Origin: Rikenellaceae bacterium
Lineage (GTDB): Bacteria; Bacteroidota; Bacteroidia; Bacteroidales; Rikenellaceae
Assembly (NCBI GenBank): GCA_017463585.1
Contig: JAFTOX010000003.1
Location: 186,001-250,000 of the forward strand
Reading direction: 5' to 3'
DNA: 64,000 nt
The position numbers were made by a program, and so were the translations under genes. This document shows, one piece after another, positions 55,372 to 62,843 of this stretch; within the stretch, counting starts at the first letter, position 1; every line of letters begins with the position of its first letter. The notes below the pieces were generated by a model. The model saw nothing but the letters and a program-made list of their open reading frames with translations, made no database searches and was not told the origin of the DNA.

Positions 55372-55379
55372 TAACTTTG
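55372..55379 (+). promoter_or_regulatory. -7 promoter box of guaB (TAACTTTG)
   Basis: It matches TAnnTTTG and lies 22 bases upstream of the guaB start. Confidence 0.55.
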
Positions 55380-55401
55380 TCAATTAAAACCCATATAGCT
55401 T

Positions 55402-56874
55402 ATGTCATTTATTACCGATAGAATCAAGACCGAGGGCCTGACGTTCGACGACGTGCTCCTCGTTCCGGCATACTCGGAAGTATTGCCCCGCGAAGTGGAT
55501 ATTACCTCGAAATTCACTCGCAACATTCGTCTTAACACCCCGATCGTTTCGGCTGCAATGGATACCGTAACCGAGGCAGAACTTGCTATCGCCATCGCTC
55601 GCGAGGGTGGTATCGGTGTAATTCACAAGAATATGAGCATCGCAGCTCAGGCCGCTCAGGTGCGCAAGGTTAAGCGTGCTGAGAACGGTATGATCTACGA
55701 TCCTATCACTATCTCGAAGGACAACACCGTAGGCGATGCACTCAAATTGATGCACGACAACAAGATCGGTGGTATTCCCGTTGTGAACGATTCGAACATT
55801 CTGATCGGTATCGTAACCAACCGCGACCTGCGTTTCCAGCGCGATATGTCGCGTAAGATCGAGGAGGTGATGACCCACGAGGGTCTGGTTACGACCACCA
55901 ACCCCGATTTGACCCACGCTGCCGACATCTTGTTGCAGAATAAGATCGAGAAGTTGCCCGTAGTTGACGCTAATGGCAAATTGGTCGGTCTGCTCACCTA
56001 CAAGGATATCACTAAGGTTCAGCAGAATCCTAACGCTTGCAAGGACGCTAAGGGTCGTCTGCGTGTAGCTGCGGGTGTAGGCGTAACGCCCGACTCGATG
56101 GAGCGTGTGGCTGCATTGCACGATTCGCAGGTCGATGTTGTGGTACTCGACTCGGCTCACGGCCACTCGAAGAATATCGTCAACCTGCTGAAACAGATCA
56201 AGGCAACATATACCGATATTGACGTTGTGGTTGGCAATATCGCAACGGGTGAGGCTGCTCGCTACTTGGCTGACGCAGGTGCTGATGGCGTTAAGGTTGG
56301 TATCGGTCCCGGTTCGATCTGTACGACTCGCGTAATCGCAGGTGTCGGCGTTCCTCAGTTGGAGGCTATCTACGACGTAGCTAAGGCATTGAAGGGTAGT
56401 GATGTGGGTATTATTGCCGATGGCGGTCTGCGCTACTCGGGCGATATCGTTAAGGCATTGGCTGCCGGTGGCGACTGCGTAATGGCTGGTTCGATGTTCG
56501 CAGGAGTAGAGGAGTCACCCGGTGAGACTATCATCTACAATGGTCGTAAGTTCAAGACCTATCGCGGTATGGGTTCGTTGGAGGCTATGCAGTGCGGTTC
56601 GAAGGATCGCTACTTCCAGGGTAACGAGACTGATACCAAGAAACTTGTTCCCGAGGGTATCGCAGCACGCGTTCCGTTCAAGGGTACGTTGGCTGAGGTT
56701 ATCTACCAGCTGGTAGGTGGTCTGCGTTCGGGTATGGGTTACGTAGGTGCCAAGAATATCGAGGCATTGAAGAAGGCTCAGTTTATCCGTATTACCGACT
56801 CGGGCGTTCAGGAGTCGCACCCGCACGATGTAGCTATCACGCGCGAGGCTCCCAATTACAGCCGTGGCGAGTAA
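55402..56874 (+). CDS. guaB: Inosine-5'-monophosphate dehydrogenase (490 aa)
   Basis: It oxidises IMP to XMP, the branch point to GMP. The N-terminus [15 protein letters not shown], a pair of CBS domains (about 95-205), the catalytic loop [13 protein letters not shown] with the active Cys (about 305), the flap [20 protein letters not shown] (cited as [16 protein letters not shown]) and [10 protein letters not shown] are present. Length is normal. The thioesterase gene follows almost directly. Confidence 0.98.
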   Translation: MSFITDRIKTEGLTFDDVLLVPAYSEVLPREVDITSKFTRNIRLNTPIVSAAMDTVTEAELAIAIAREGGIGVIHKNMSIAAQAAQVRKVKRAENGMIYDPITISKDNTVGDALKLMHDNKIGGIPVVNDSNILIGIVTNRDLRFQRDMSRKIEEVMTHEGLVTTTNPDLTHAADILLQNKIEKLPVVDANGKLVGLLTYKDITKVQQNPNACKDAKGRLRVAAGVGVTPDSMERVAALHDSQVDVVVLDSAHGHSKNIVNLLKQIKATYTDIDVVVGNIATGEAARYLADAGADGVKVGIGPGSICTTRVIAGVGVPQLEAIYDVAKALKGSDVGIIADGGLRYSGDIVKALAAGGDCVMAGSMFAGVEESPGETIIYNGRKFKTYRGMGSLEAMQCGSKDRYFQGNETDTKKLVPEGIAARVPFKGTLAEVIYQLVGGLRSGMGYVGAKNIEALKKAQFIRITDSGVQESHPHDVAITREAPNYSRGE

Positions 56875-56878
56875 AGCA

Positions 56879-57292
56879 ATGCTCGAATATAAGGTACAAA
56901 TCCGCGCTCGCTACCGCGACACCGACCAGATGGGTATTATCCATCACTCGAACTATGTAGCATATTTCGAGGAGGCTCGCGGTGAGGCAATTCGTCAGCT
57001 CGGTCTTTCGTACAAGGAGATGGAGGATCGTGGGGTGATGATGCCCGTAGTCGATGTGCAGCTGCACTACTATGCTCCCGCATATTACGACGATCTGCTG
57101 ACGTTCGTTGTGCGAGTGGAGAAGATGCCGATGGCTCGCATTGAGTTCTTCTATGATGTCTATAATCAACACGAGCAACTGATCAACAAGGGTAAGGTGG
57201 TGCTCGGTTTTATGCACAGCTCGACACGTCGTCCTTGCCGCGCTCCCGAGTGGTTTATGGACGTACTGCGCAAGGCAGGTTTGGAGGATTAA
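56879..57292 (+). CDS. Acyl-CoA thioesterase, YbgC/4HBT family (137 aa)
   Basis: A hotdog-fold thioesterase. The opening VQIRARYRDTDQMGIIHHSNYVAYFEEAR (cited as RYRDTDQMGIIHHSNYVAYF) contains the catalytic Asp and the HxNYxxYFEEAR pattern of the YbgC type. The start at 56879 leaves 4 bases after the guaB stop. A GTG 15 bases earlier would overlap guaB. The substrate is some acyl-CoA or acyl-ACP. It is the last host gene before the prophage. Confidence 0.9.
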   Translation: MLEYKVQIRARYRDTDQMGIIHHSNYVAYFEEARGEAIRQLGLSYKEMEDRGVMMPVVDVQLHYYAPAYYDDLLTFVVRVEKMPMARIEFFYDVYNQHEQLINKGKVVLGFMHSSTRRPCRAPEWFMDVLRKAGLED

Positions 57293-57316
57293 TTCGAGGT
57301 TAATTACTAAAAGTTT

Positions 57317-57352
57317 GATGAGGACTGACTCAATTGAGTTAGTCCTCATTTT
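57317..57352 (+). terminator. Terminator of the guaB-thioesterase transcript
   Basis: GATGAGGACT and AGTCCTCATT flank a further complementary GACTC-AATT-GAGTT, then TTTTCATTTT. Confidence 0.85.
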
Positions 57353-57377
57353 CATTTTATGACAAACCATAATCCGC

Positions 57378-57417
57378 AAAACGAAAAGGTGCATCTGTAA
57401 AAAACGAAAAGGTGCAT
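57378..57417. repeat. Two 17-bp direct repeats at the prophage end
   Basis: AAAACGAAAAGGTGCAT occurs at 57378-57394 and again at 57401-57417, a period of 23 bp. They lie between the last host terminator and the last phage gene. Subterminal direct repeats of this size would fit transposase-binding sites of a Mu-like phage. The exact end is not defined; a TG dinucleotide at about 57360 is one candidate. Confidence 0.45.
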
Positions 57418-57430
57418 TTTGGGGAAAATA

Positions 57431-57466
57431 AAATCCGATCCTTTTTTGAGGGTCGGATTTTTTAAT
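57431..57466. terminator. Bidirectional terminator at the end of the prophage gene run
   Basis: AAATCCGATCC and GGGTCGGATTT pair around TTTTTTGA. T-runs on both sides would stop both the phage transcript and host read-through. Confidence 0.75.
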
Positions 57467-57872
57467 GGCAGCGACACGCCGGGCACAACAAGTCATAGAT
57501 ATCAGGAAGCGTCTGCATTGCGAAGTCGCCTGTTAAGTATGCCACTTGTTCGCCTGTGAAATTCATATAAAACTCTTCGGCTATATCATCAACAAGATGC
57601 CTTTGCTCGTGTGCTAATGAGTTGTAGAATTGGGCGGGCGAGGTCGATAGTCCAATCACCATTATGGTTTTTCTCCAATAATTATTGGTATAGGTAAATC
57701 CCGTATTCATATCGCCCGACAAAAGATTAGACAAAACTCTATCACATATCGCATTGGGGCATCTAATGGCTTTTAGATGCTCTAATATAGACGATATATA
57801 ATAGCGGGTTACTGCATAGTAAACAGTAACCCGCCAATCATAGTCCTTGATATAGTAATCACGAACACGCAT
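57462..57872 (-). CDS. Phage protein with an HExxH-like motif (136 aa)
   Basis: I start at the ATG at 57872 (MRVRDYYIKDYDWRVTVYYAV), since the gene upstream stops at 57875. Near residue 95 the sequence LAHEQRHLVDDIAEEF has an HExxH spacing (HEQRH), a possible zinc site as in metallopeptidases, although the context is not that of a known family. No signal or membrane segment. It is the last gene of the prophage run. Confidence 0.6.
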   Translation of the reverse strand: MRVRDYYIKDYDWRVTVYYAVTRYYISSILEHLKAIRCPNAICDRVLSNLLSGDMNTGFTYTNNYWRKTIMVIGLSTSPAQFYNSLAHEQRHLVDDIAEEFYMNFTGEQVAYLTGDFAMQTLPDIYDLLCPACRCH

Positions 57873-57874
57873 AG

Positions 57875-58285
57875 CTATCGACCTTCGTCCCACGCAACCG
57901 GGCAACCCTCACCAATACAACGACCAACATATTCGTCGAGTGTTTTGGAAGGAGCGGCCGACACGTCATCAAGATAGTCTCGAATATAATGAGCTAGTTG
58001 CTGCTGACTAGTGATCGATGAGCCATAATACTTAGCCAACGCGTAGTTGCACACATAAACAGCATCATAACCTTTGTCGTTTTTAAGCTTAACGCCGTGC
58101 TGTTTCAATAGTTCTTCAACCTTATGTTTATCGTACGGCTGATCTAATGGCTTGCCCTCGCGTGTTTGCAGATGAGCCACAGCGTAATCACATAAAGCCT
58201 TAGAGAAATGCCAGCCGTGAGCCGTAAGATATGCCTTCATTGCACGTGGCAGGTCGTCATAAGTATCCAATCGATCCATATACAT
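57875..58285 (-). CDS. Phage hypothetical protein (136 aa)
   Basis: A soluble helical protein starting MYMDRLDTYDDLPRAMKAYL. It has KHKVEELLKQHGVKLKNDKGYDAVY in the middle (cited as EELLKQHGVKLKNDKGYD), then YALAKYYGSSI. Its start context is conserved-looking: it leads into the HExxH gene with 2 bases between stop and ATG, so both are probably translated together. No family recognised; a second start at 58279 is possible. Confidence 0.6.
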   Translation of the reverse strand: MYMDRLDTYDDLPRAMKAYLTAHGWHFSKALCDYAVAHLQTREGKPLDQPYDKHKVEELLKQHGVKLKNDKGYDAVYVCNYALAKYYGSSITSQQQLAHYIRDYLDDVSAAPSKTLDEYVGRCIGEGCPVAWDEGR

Positions 58286-58295
58286 TCAAACTTTA

Positions 58296-58320
58296 AGAGA
58301 GAGGGGTTATCCCTCTCTCT
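58296..58320. other. Perfect 10-bp hairpin between phage genes
   Basis: AGAGAGAGGG (58296-58305) and CCCTCTCTCT (58311-58320) flank GTTAT. There is no T-tract on either side, so it is more likely a processing or stability element than a terminator. Confidence 0.55.
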
Positions 58321-58322
58321 GG

Positions 58323-58682
58323 TTAGCGATTATAGTAGTTGCCACCGCGACCGTAAGGGCCTGTACCTTCTACACCTCGACGCTCATTGTAGCCACCGCC
58401 ACCATAATCACCTCGCTCGTTGTAGTTGGGCATCATCGGAGCAACAGGATACATCGGCATACGCTCATTGTAGCCACCGCCCTGCATACCGCCATCACGC
58501 TCGTTGTAATTGGGCATCATCGGAGGATACCCTCGGTGTTGCATACCACCTTGCATCTGTTCCATCGCCTCGCGATGTCCCATTGCACGACCTCGCTCGA
58601 AGGCCTCACGCTCGTCGCGCATAAAGTCCTGCATCATCGGATCGTGGCCCATCGAATGGCCTTTCAACATATTATTCCACAT
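58323..58682 (-). CDS. Phage low-complexity Met/Gly/Tyr protein (119 aa)
   Basis: The C-terminal two thirds consist of repeats built on NYNERG/GYNER with MPMYP and GGGYNERR between them (four NER units). The N-terminus MWNNMLKGHSMGHDPMMQDFM is Met- and His-rich. The protein is probably disordered. Its start overlaps the stop of the gene at 58672 by 11 bases, which supports it being translated. Function unknown. Confidence 0.6.
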   Translation of the reverse strand: MWNNMLKGHSMGHDPMMQDFMRDEREAFERGRAMGHREAMEQMQGGMQHRGYPPMMPNYNERDGGMQGGGYNERMPMYPVAPMMPNYNERGDYGGGGYNERRGVEGTGPYGRGGNYYNR

Positions 58683-59220
58683 CTTTTTCTTCTTTTTTTG
58701 ATTTAGAACTTTTACCTGTACCGGCGACTGTCAAGGTCATTTGCTGCATCGCTTCGAGCATAAGCGTCATTGAGCGCTCTAATCGATCAAAGCGTTCATT
58801 TTGGGCCTTTGCATCGCCATACGCAGGAATCACCTTACTCAATATGTCCTCGCACTCAGCAACGATCTCCTTACGCAGTGGTACGCTTGCGATCTCGTCT
58901 TCGTTCTGCTTCTGTATGGCTCGAACCTCATTCGCTATTGGATCAAGTGTACACGATAGCGTGAGAGCCGAGTTGGACGTTACACTCGCAGTTTCCGACA
59001 CGACGATAGTTTTGGTCGTACCACCAAATTCTATTGTCAGATCACGGACTCGATCTCCGCCAAAAGCATTAAAGTTCGGCTGTATCTGTCCCATTTGGGG
59101 CATTGGATTCTCAACGCGGGGATCTGATACCCCTACAATTGTACCAACATAGTATTTCGGTACTCGCTGAGTTTTGTCCAGCAGATGCACCTGGTATCCT
59201 CGTTGTAAGTCTTTGAACAT
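58672..59220 (-). CDS. Phage hypothetical protein with coiled-coil C-terminus (182 aa)
   Basis: The N-terminal 100 residues look beta-rich (YQVHLLDKTQRVPKYYVGTI, VRDLTIEFGGTTKTIVVSE). The C-terminal part AQNERFDRLERSMTLMLEAMQQM is a likely coiled coil, ending in a Lys/Ser tail (GKSSKSKKEEK). No signal peptide. It may be a minor structural or accessory phage protein; I do not recognise it. Confidence 0.6.
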   Translation of the reverse strand: MFKDLQRGYQVHLLDKTQRVPKYYVGTIVGVSDPRVENPMPQMGQIQPNFNAFGGDRVRDLTIEFGGTTKTIVVSETASVTSNSALTLSCTLDPIANEVRAIQKQNEDEIASVPLRKEIVAECEDILSKVIPAYGDAKAQNERFDRLERSMTLMLEAMQQMTLTVAGTGKSSKSKKEEKDVE

Positions 59221-59244
59221 TTTTTTGTAAGATTTTAGTTAGTA

Positions 59245-59697
59245 TTATCCCTCTGTGGGCGCGTCAGTAGCTGTGGCTCCCGACGTCGTAGATTCAAGTA
59301 TCCTGAACGTTCCATTGTTCTTATCGAGCAAAGCCAAGCGTTCAGTGTTAGCAGTGATATCACCAGCAACGATCGGATTATTGTCCTTATCGACGACTGG
59401 CGATTTAGCAGTACTCGTCGAGCCTGTGATGGTGCTTGTGGTCGAGTTTGTGGGAATTACGACCGTAACAGGCAATGTAGCATCGGCTGTCGGAATCGAT
59501 CCAATACGGAATACAACTAAGCATCGGCACGGCAATTCAGCATAATCACAAGGATCAATACCAAAATCGAACGATGTATCCGACACGTTATAGCCATTGA
59601 TTGGCAACTCGAATGTTCTCAGCTCGCGCAAGCGAGGAGCTCGGCGCGGCACAAGGCCGCCACCGAACGGGAACAAGGGGTCAAATAAACCGGGCAT
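59245..59697 (-). CDS. Phage hypothetical protein (150 aa)
   Basis: Starts MPGLFDPLFPFGGGLVPRR. A block with FELPINGYNVSDTSFDFGID and PCDYAELPCRCLVVFRIG looks like a small beta domain with paired Cys. The C-terminal third is Thr/Ser-rich (PTNSTTSTITGSTSTAKSP). The layout suggests a secreted-looking surface or decoration protein, though no signal peptide is present. Not recognised. Confidence 0.6.
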   Translation of the reverse strand: MPGLFDPLFPFGGGLVPRRAPRLRELRTFELPINGYNVSDTSFDFGIDPCDYAELPCRCLVVFRIGSIPTADATLPVTVVIPTNSTTSTITGSTSTAKSPVVDKDNNPIVAGDITANTERLALLDKNNGTFRILESTTSGATATDAPTEG

Positions 59698-59715
59698 TGT
59701 TCACCTCCTCTCTGC

Positions 59716-60627
59716 TTAGCAACCACAGTTTCTGTCGTATGCTGCGCGATCACCCGCGAATGTACCCAGTGCTACCGCGCGAGCAACATCGAGGTTCACA
59801 GCCGACAACTGCGGATAGGGAACCGATACCGTCTGAGGCAACTTACACTTGATGCCATCAACCTCACGCTGCAAGCCCTGCAAAATCTGAGTGATCGGAG
59901 CCAACGAGCTGCCGAGCATCTGGGCTACTGCCGCAGTCTGATGCTCATTGCTGAGCTGTGCCATCAGAGCCGACTTCGACTCCTGCAAAGCGTGGATCTC
60001 ACGCTGCATCTCGCGCTTCTCAGCGGCACACGAGATTTCGATCATTTTGGCTGTCTGTGCGTCGATCTTACCACCCAACAGGTTTGTCTGCTCAATTGTT
60101 GCCAGGCGGTTCTCATAACCCTGACGCTCGATAGCAGTCTTCAACTCGCAGCAGCAAGAAGCAATCTGCGACATAATTGAAGCATCGCCAGCCTGCAAAG
60201 CATTGATAATCTGCTGAGCTGAAAGTCCCTGCTGACCGGCCAATGTAGTGATCTGTGTAGCAATGGTGTTGATAGCAGCATTGATCTGATTGGTATTACA
60301 GCCAATAGTCTGTGCCAACTGCGACAAGTCGGTACCGTTACGCTGGATCGCCGACATTACAAGGTCAAGCGATGTGTCGCGACAATTGTTATTGCCTCCG
60401 CCAAAGAGGCCGTTACCATTGCCACCCCAGCCGAACAGAGCTGCGACAACAACCAATGCAATCAGGCCATTGATGCCACCACCGAAGCCGCCGAAACCGC
60501 CATTACCCATCAATGCCAGTACAGCATTGGTATCAAGGCCTCGGCTTTGCAGTGCCGGGATTAGCAACGAAGCGATGTCGGTACCATTGCCGGCACCACC
60601 TGCCATATAAATTTTTTGAGTGTCCAT
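59716..60627 (-). CDS. Phage protein with Gly/Asn-rich N-terminus and Cys-rich helical repeats (303 aa)
   Basis: Residues 40-85 are Gly-rich (GNGGFGGFGGGINGLI, GWGGNGNGLFGGGNNN) with one hydrophobic segment. Then comes a helical region with TQITTLAGQQGLSAQQIINAL, SCCCELKTAIERQGYENRLATI, cited as SCCCELKTAIERQGYE, and a coiled coil SCAAEKREMQREIHALQESKSAL, cited as AEKREMQREIHALQES. The CCCELK...R and AEKR pattern recurs in Bacteroidetes and Firmicutes gut phages in a protein of unknown role next to structural genes. It may be a virion or membrane-associated fibre protein. Confidence 0.65.
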   Translation of the reverse strand: MDTQKIYMAGGAGNGTDIASLLIPALQSRGLDTNAVLALMGNGGFGGFGGGINGLIALVVVAALFGWGGNGNGLFGGGNNNCRDTSLDLVMSAIQRNGTDLSQLAQTIGCNTNQINAAINTIATQITTLAGQQGLSAQQIINALQAGDASIMSQIASCCCELKTAIERQGYENRLATIEQTNLLGGKIDAQTAKMIEISCAAEKREMQREIHALQESKSALMAQLSNEHQTAAVAQMLGSSLAPITQILQGLQREVDGIKCKLPQTVSVPYPQLSAVNLDVARAVALGTFAGDRAAYDRNCGC

Positions 60628-60738
60628 TTAATCGTTGTTTAATTTACGTTTAATGGCCGTTTCGGGGCCGGCCAAAATCCACCCGATCGATCACTGCAAA
60701 GATCGGGATCTGAGATCGGCCAACCAATTTATATGTGG
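60628..60738. other. Intergenic with two hairpins before the Gly-rich phage gene
   Basis: Nested palindromes lie here: GGCCG...CGGCC-type arms around 60653-60674 and CCCGATC/GATCGGG at about 60682-60708. On the minus strand they precede the start at 60627 by about 25 bases, so they may be a leader structure. No T-tract is attached. Confidence 0.5.
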
Positions 60739-60969
60739 CTATAACTCGCCCAACTTGTCGTAATATGGGGTCGGATCGGTCCAAACCGTGGACGATAGCA
60801 CTCGCTGAACGACTTTACTACTCCAACCTGTGCGGCGAGAAATTACGTCATAAATGAAACCTTTGGCCACTGCCGGATACAGTGGACCTGCCTGTTCACG
60901 CAGCTCTGCGTGGATCTCGTGAAACTCATTGTCGCGCAAAATTGTGCGCAAATTGCGAATTTTAGCCAT
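60739..60969 (-). CDS. Phage small basic protein (76 aa)
   Basis: MAKIRNLRTILRDNEFHEIHAEL then a block DVISRRTGWSSKVVQRVLSS, which has a helix-turn-helix look; the C-terminus is WTDPTPYYDKLGEL. It may bind DNA, but no family is recognised. It begins just downstream of the interlocked RNA region, and its ATG is 6 bases from the plus-strand promoter box on the opposite strand. Confidence 0.55.
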   Translation of the reverse strand: MAKIRNLRTILRDNEFHEIHAELREQAGPLYPAVAKGFIYDVISRRTGWSSKVVQRVLSSTVWTDPTPYYDKLGEL

Positions 60970-60975
60970 TTTTTA

Positions 60976-60983
60976 TACCTTTG
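60976..60983 (+). promoter_or_regulatory. Plus-strand promoter inside the prophage (TTG-N20-TACCTTTG)
   Basis: TACCTTTG is a perfect TAnnTTTG box, and a TTG lies 20 bases upstream in the coding region of the small phage gene, the normal Bacteroidetes spacing. It points against the phage operon and would start a transcript near 60989, exactly where the first pairing element of the folded RNA begins. Confidence 0.55.
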
Positions 60984-60986
60984 CAA

Positions 60987-61107
60987 TCTCTGACCACATA
61001 AAAAATAGGTGCAGACACACCCAAGGACTATAATAGCCCCTGCCGTGGTGTGTCTGCACCTCTGCCATCAACGAAAGGTCAGAGAGTCGCTGATGGAGGC
61101 GGGGGCT
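60987..61107 (+). ncRNA. Candidate phage RNA with interlocked double pseudoknot
   Basis: Hairpin A has a perfect 15-bp stem (61007-61021 with 61047-61061) and a 25-base loop. Hairpin B has stem 61065-61074 with 61087-61096 (9 pairs, one A-C mismatch). The loop of A (61035-61044, AGCCCCTGCC) pairs with GGCGGGGGCT downstream at 61098-61107, ten pairs with one G-T. The loop of B (61077-61085) pairs with TCTCTGACC upstream at 60987-60995. So each hairpin loop is clamped to the opposite flank. No terminator is visible for a plus-strand transcript, and S-pairing is partly valid on the minus strand too. Confidence 0.5.
60998..61061 (-). terminator. Rho-independent terminator of the phage operon (minus strand)
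   Basis: Read on the minus strand, the 15-bp stem AGGTGCAGACACACC/GGTGTGTCTGCACCT is followed directly by ATTTTTTAT. It ends transcripts coming from the lysis genes. It shares its stem with hairpin A of the opposite-strand RNA. Confidence 0.75.
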
Positions 61108-61132
61108 CTTCCTACCCCCCCCAATAAAATGT

Positions 61133-61669
61133 TTAGAATCTGATAGTTACGCCATATCCAAGATAGATACAGGGCAACAGTCCGTGAGAAGTGTACGCTA
61201 AACCTCCACCTGCTTGCACACCGTGAATGATGCGAGGTTGGCGAGATGTTTGCGTGGTAGTAGTCGTTCTTTTCGGCCAGAATTGGACATCAGGAAGACT
61301 TTCGACATAAGCTCCACGAGCAGTGATTGTGTAGGTCGAGTCGTCGGTGAACGTGTAATCGCGTATCGGCAACTCAACAATAGCCGAGTCTACCATTTCG
61401 AGCGACTGATCGATATGCTCAACCATAGTGGTGCTATCACCAGTTTGGTCGATGATCGGGAAGTTATCTTCCCGAACAAATACGAACTTCACTCTTTCAA
61501 AGCGAGATCCGACCTGCTCGCTGATTGATGAGGGAGTTGTGATTGACGAGAGTATCGGGCGATACTCCGTTACCACCTCGGTATGCACCTCCGGCTTTAC
61601 GGACAACCTTCCAATCAAACAGCCGGCGATCAGTCCGATTGCGATATACCCAACGTTCTTCATCGACAA
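61133..61669 (-). CDS. Phage membrane-anchored protein, spanin-like position (178 aa)
   Basis: One N-terminal helix (VGYIAIGLIAGCLIGRL) with a Cys that might be lipidated precedes an extracytoplasmic part with beta strands; the C-terminus GLLPCIYLGYGVTIRF ends like a small barrel strand. FYVESLPDVQFWPKRTTTT is cited as YVESLPDVQFWPKR. I recall similar Bacteroidales phage proteins grouped as DUF6808, but not with certainty. Its place after holin and endolysin suggests a spanin role. Its start overlaps the endolysin stop by 10 bases. Confidence 0.6.
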   Translation of the reverse strand: MSMKNVGYIAIGLIAGCLIGRLSVKPEVHTEVVTEYRPILSSITTPSSISEQVGSRFERVKFVFVREDNFPIIDQTGDSTTMVEHIDQSLEMVDSAIVELPIRDYTFTDDSTYTITARGAYVESLPDVQFWPKRTTTTTQTSRQPRIIHGVQAGGGLAYTSHGLLPCIYLGYGVTIRF

Positions 61670-62091
61670 TACAGATCTGCTTCGGCCTTACGACGCCGAG
61701 TTAATCCCGGACTAACTTTGCCTTTGGACTTAACAAACGCCATAAAGCGAGGACGGATGTCCCCGAAATTGTCGGCATCGCAGTTCACCTCTTTTAGGAG
61801 TGATGAGCGCCTGAAATTGCCACAGCCAACGTTGAACACGAATGAAACCAATGCATCGAACTGATTCTGTCGCAGCGGCGCGTGAACAAGCGCATTAACG
61901 AAGTGCTCAGCTTCTGCAACGTCCTCCTGCAACAATTGTCGAGCCTGCTCCTCGGTTACAACATCGCCACGTTTAACCCCGCGTGTATGACCGTAGCCAA
62001 TCGTCAGTTTTCCGCCAGGACATACATACGCCTTTTCTCTAAGCCCTTCAAAGGTTGCGATAAGGTCGATACCCTCCTTACTTGTTTTCAT
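61660..62091 (-). CDS. Phage endolysin, GH24 lysozyme (143 aa)
   Basis: A T4-type muramidase that cuts the glycan strands at lysis. Start at 62091 (MKTSKEGIDLIATFEGLREKAY); the longer frame overlaps the holin further. The catalytic Glu is in LIATFEGLREKAY, and the second motif GGKLTIGYGHTRGV carries the family Thr/Gly residues. QNQFDALVSFVFNVGCGNF and RRRKAEADLY at the C-terminus are typical. There is no signal peptide, so export relies on the holin. Confidence 0.93.
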   Translation of the reverse strand: MKTSKEGIDLIATFEGLREKAYVCPGGKLTIGYGHTRGVKRGDVVTEEQARQLLQEDVAEAEHFVNALVHAPLRQNQFDALVSFVFNVGCGNFRRSSLLKEVNCDADNFGDIRPRFMAFVKSKGKVSPGLTRRRKAEADLYCR

Positions 62092-62560
62092 CTTGTTTTT
62101 CAATCGTAATACCTGATAAATCAATGCCTATTTTTTGGCCTGTGGCGACAATAAGAGCCTTCATCAAGCCTTTGCCATTAACGCAGTAACCGCGAAGTTC
62201 TGCGAAGTGAGAGAGTATTGACCACATCTCGGCAGCCAAGGCGAGCCCATTGACTGCATATTTAATGAGATCATAATCGAATGCCACAGCAGCTGTTGCG
62301 CCAAGCGTAACAATACCGGTGTATTCGACCATTTTGGTCAGCGTGCGACGGATCGCACGGGAGAGACGAATCTGCTCGCCACGACGGCGAGATACGCAAA
62401 TGCCCAAATAGAGATCAACGGCGATGGCTACCGCGACCACGCATACGAAGGGAATCATAGTTTGGATCGTATCTCTGAAAAATGCGGTGAACGTAACAGT
62501 CATAGAACTTTGCAGAACTACGCTCGTGGTGGTTGGGTTATCAGCTAGGTTCATAGTCAT
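62078..62560 (-). CDS. Phage holin, holin-4-like (160 aa)
   Basis: Two or three membrane helices: about residues 34-55 (MIPFVCVVAVAIAVDLYLG), 93-112 and 120-140. The pattern DLYLGICVSRRR-basic loop-VEYTGIVTLGATAA is that of the phage_holin_4 (Cph1/TcdE-type) family used in Bacteroidales phages. The C-terminal tail is charged. It overlaps the endolysin by 14 bases and follows the gene upstream by one base, giving a compact lysis cassette. Confidence 0.85.
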   Translation of the reverse strand: MTMNLADNPTTTSVVLQSSMTVTFTAFFRDTIQTMIPFVCVVAVAIAVDLYLGICVSRRRGEQIRLSRAIRRTLTKMVEYTGIVTLGATAAVAFDYDLIKYAVNGLALAAEMWSILSHFAELRGYCVNGKGLMKALIVATGQKIGIDLSGITIEKQDENK

Positions 62561-62839
62561 TTAGATTATTGCCATCAAGGCACCCATAAATGCCCCAATT
62601 GCAGTGTTCAACACATCTCGCCATTCAGGAGTGTGCAACTCTGAATGCCGCGAGTCCCATACCTCCTTGCCGATTCCAATCAGCACACCGCCGATAAAGC
62701 CCACCCAACACCAGATCCCAAATAGTGCCAGCACAAAGCTGATTAGTTGTCCAGCGAGTATATGCAACCACGTATCTGCGGGTCGGCTGGCGATGTACGA
62801 ACACACCGCCTCAGCCATTTGTTTGAGCCTATTCCACAT
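62561..62839 (-). CDS. Phage small membrane protein, YfiM/DUF2279-like end (92 aa)
   Basis: Start at the ATG at 62839 (MWNRLKQMAEAVCSYI), just after the previous stop. Two hydrophobic segments cover about 28-55 and 75-92. The motif GIGKEVWDSRHSELHTPEWRDVLNTAIGA, cited as GIGKEVWDSR and EWRDVLNTAIGAFMGAL, resembles the C-terminal motif of YfiM/DUF2279 lipoproteins found in phages. Its role in lysis is assumed from position. Confidence 0.65.
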   Translation of the reverse strand: MWNRLKQMAEAVCSYIASRPADTWLHILAGQLISFVLALFGIWCWVGFIGGVLIGIGKEVWDSRHSELHTPEWRDVLNTAIGAFMGALMAII

Positions 62840-62843
62840 AACT

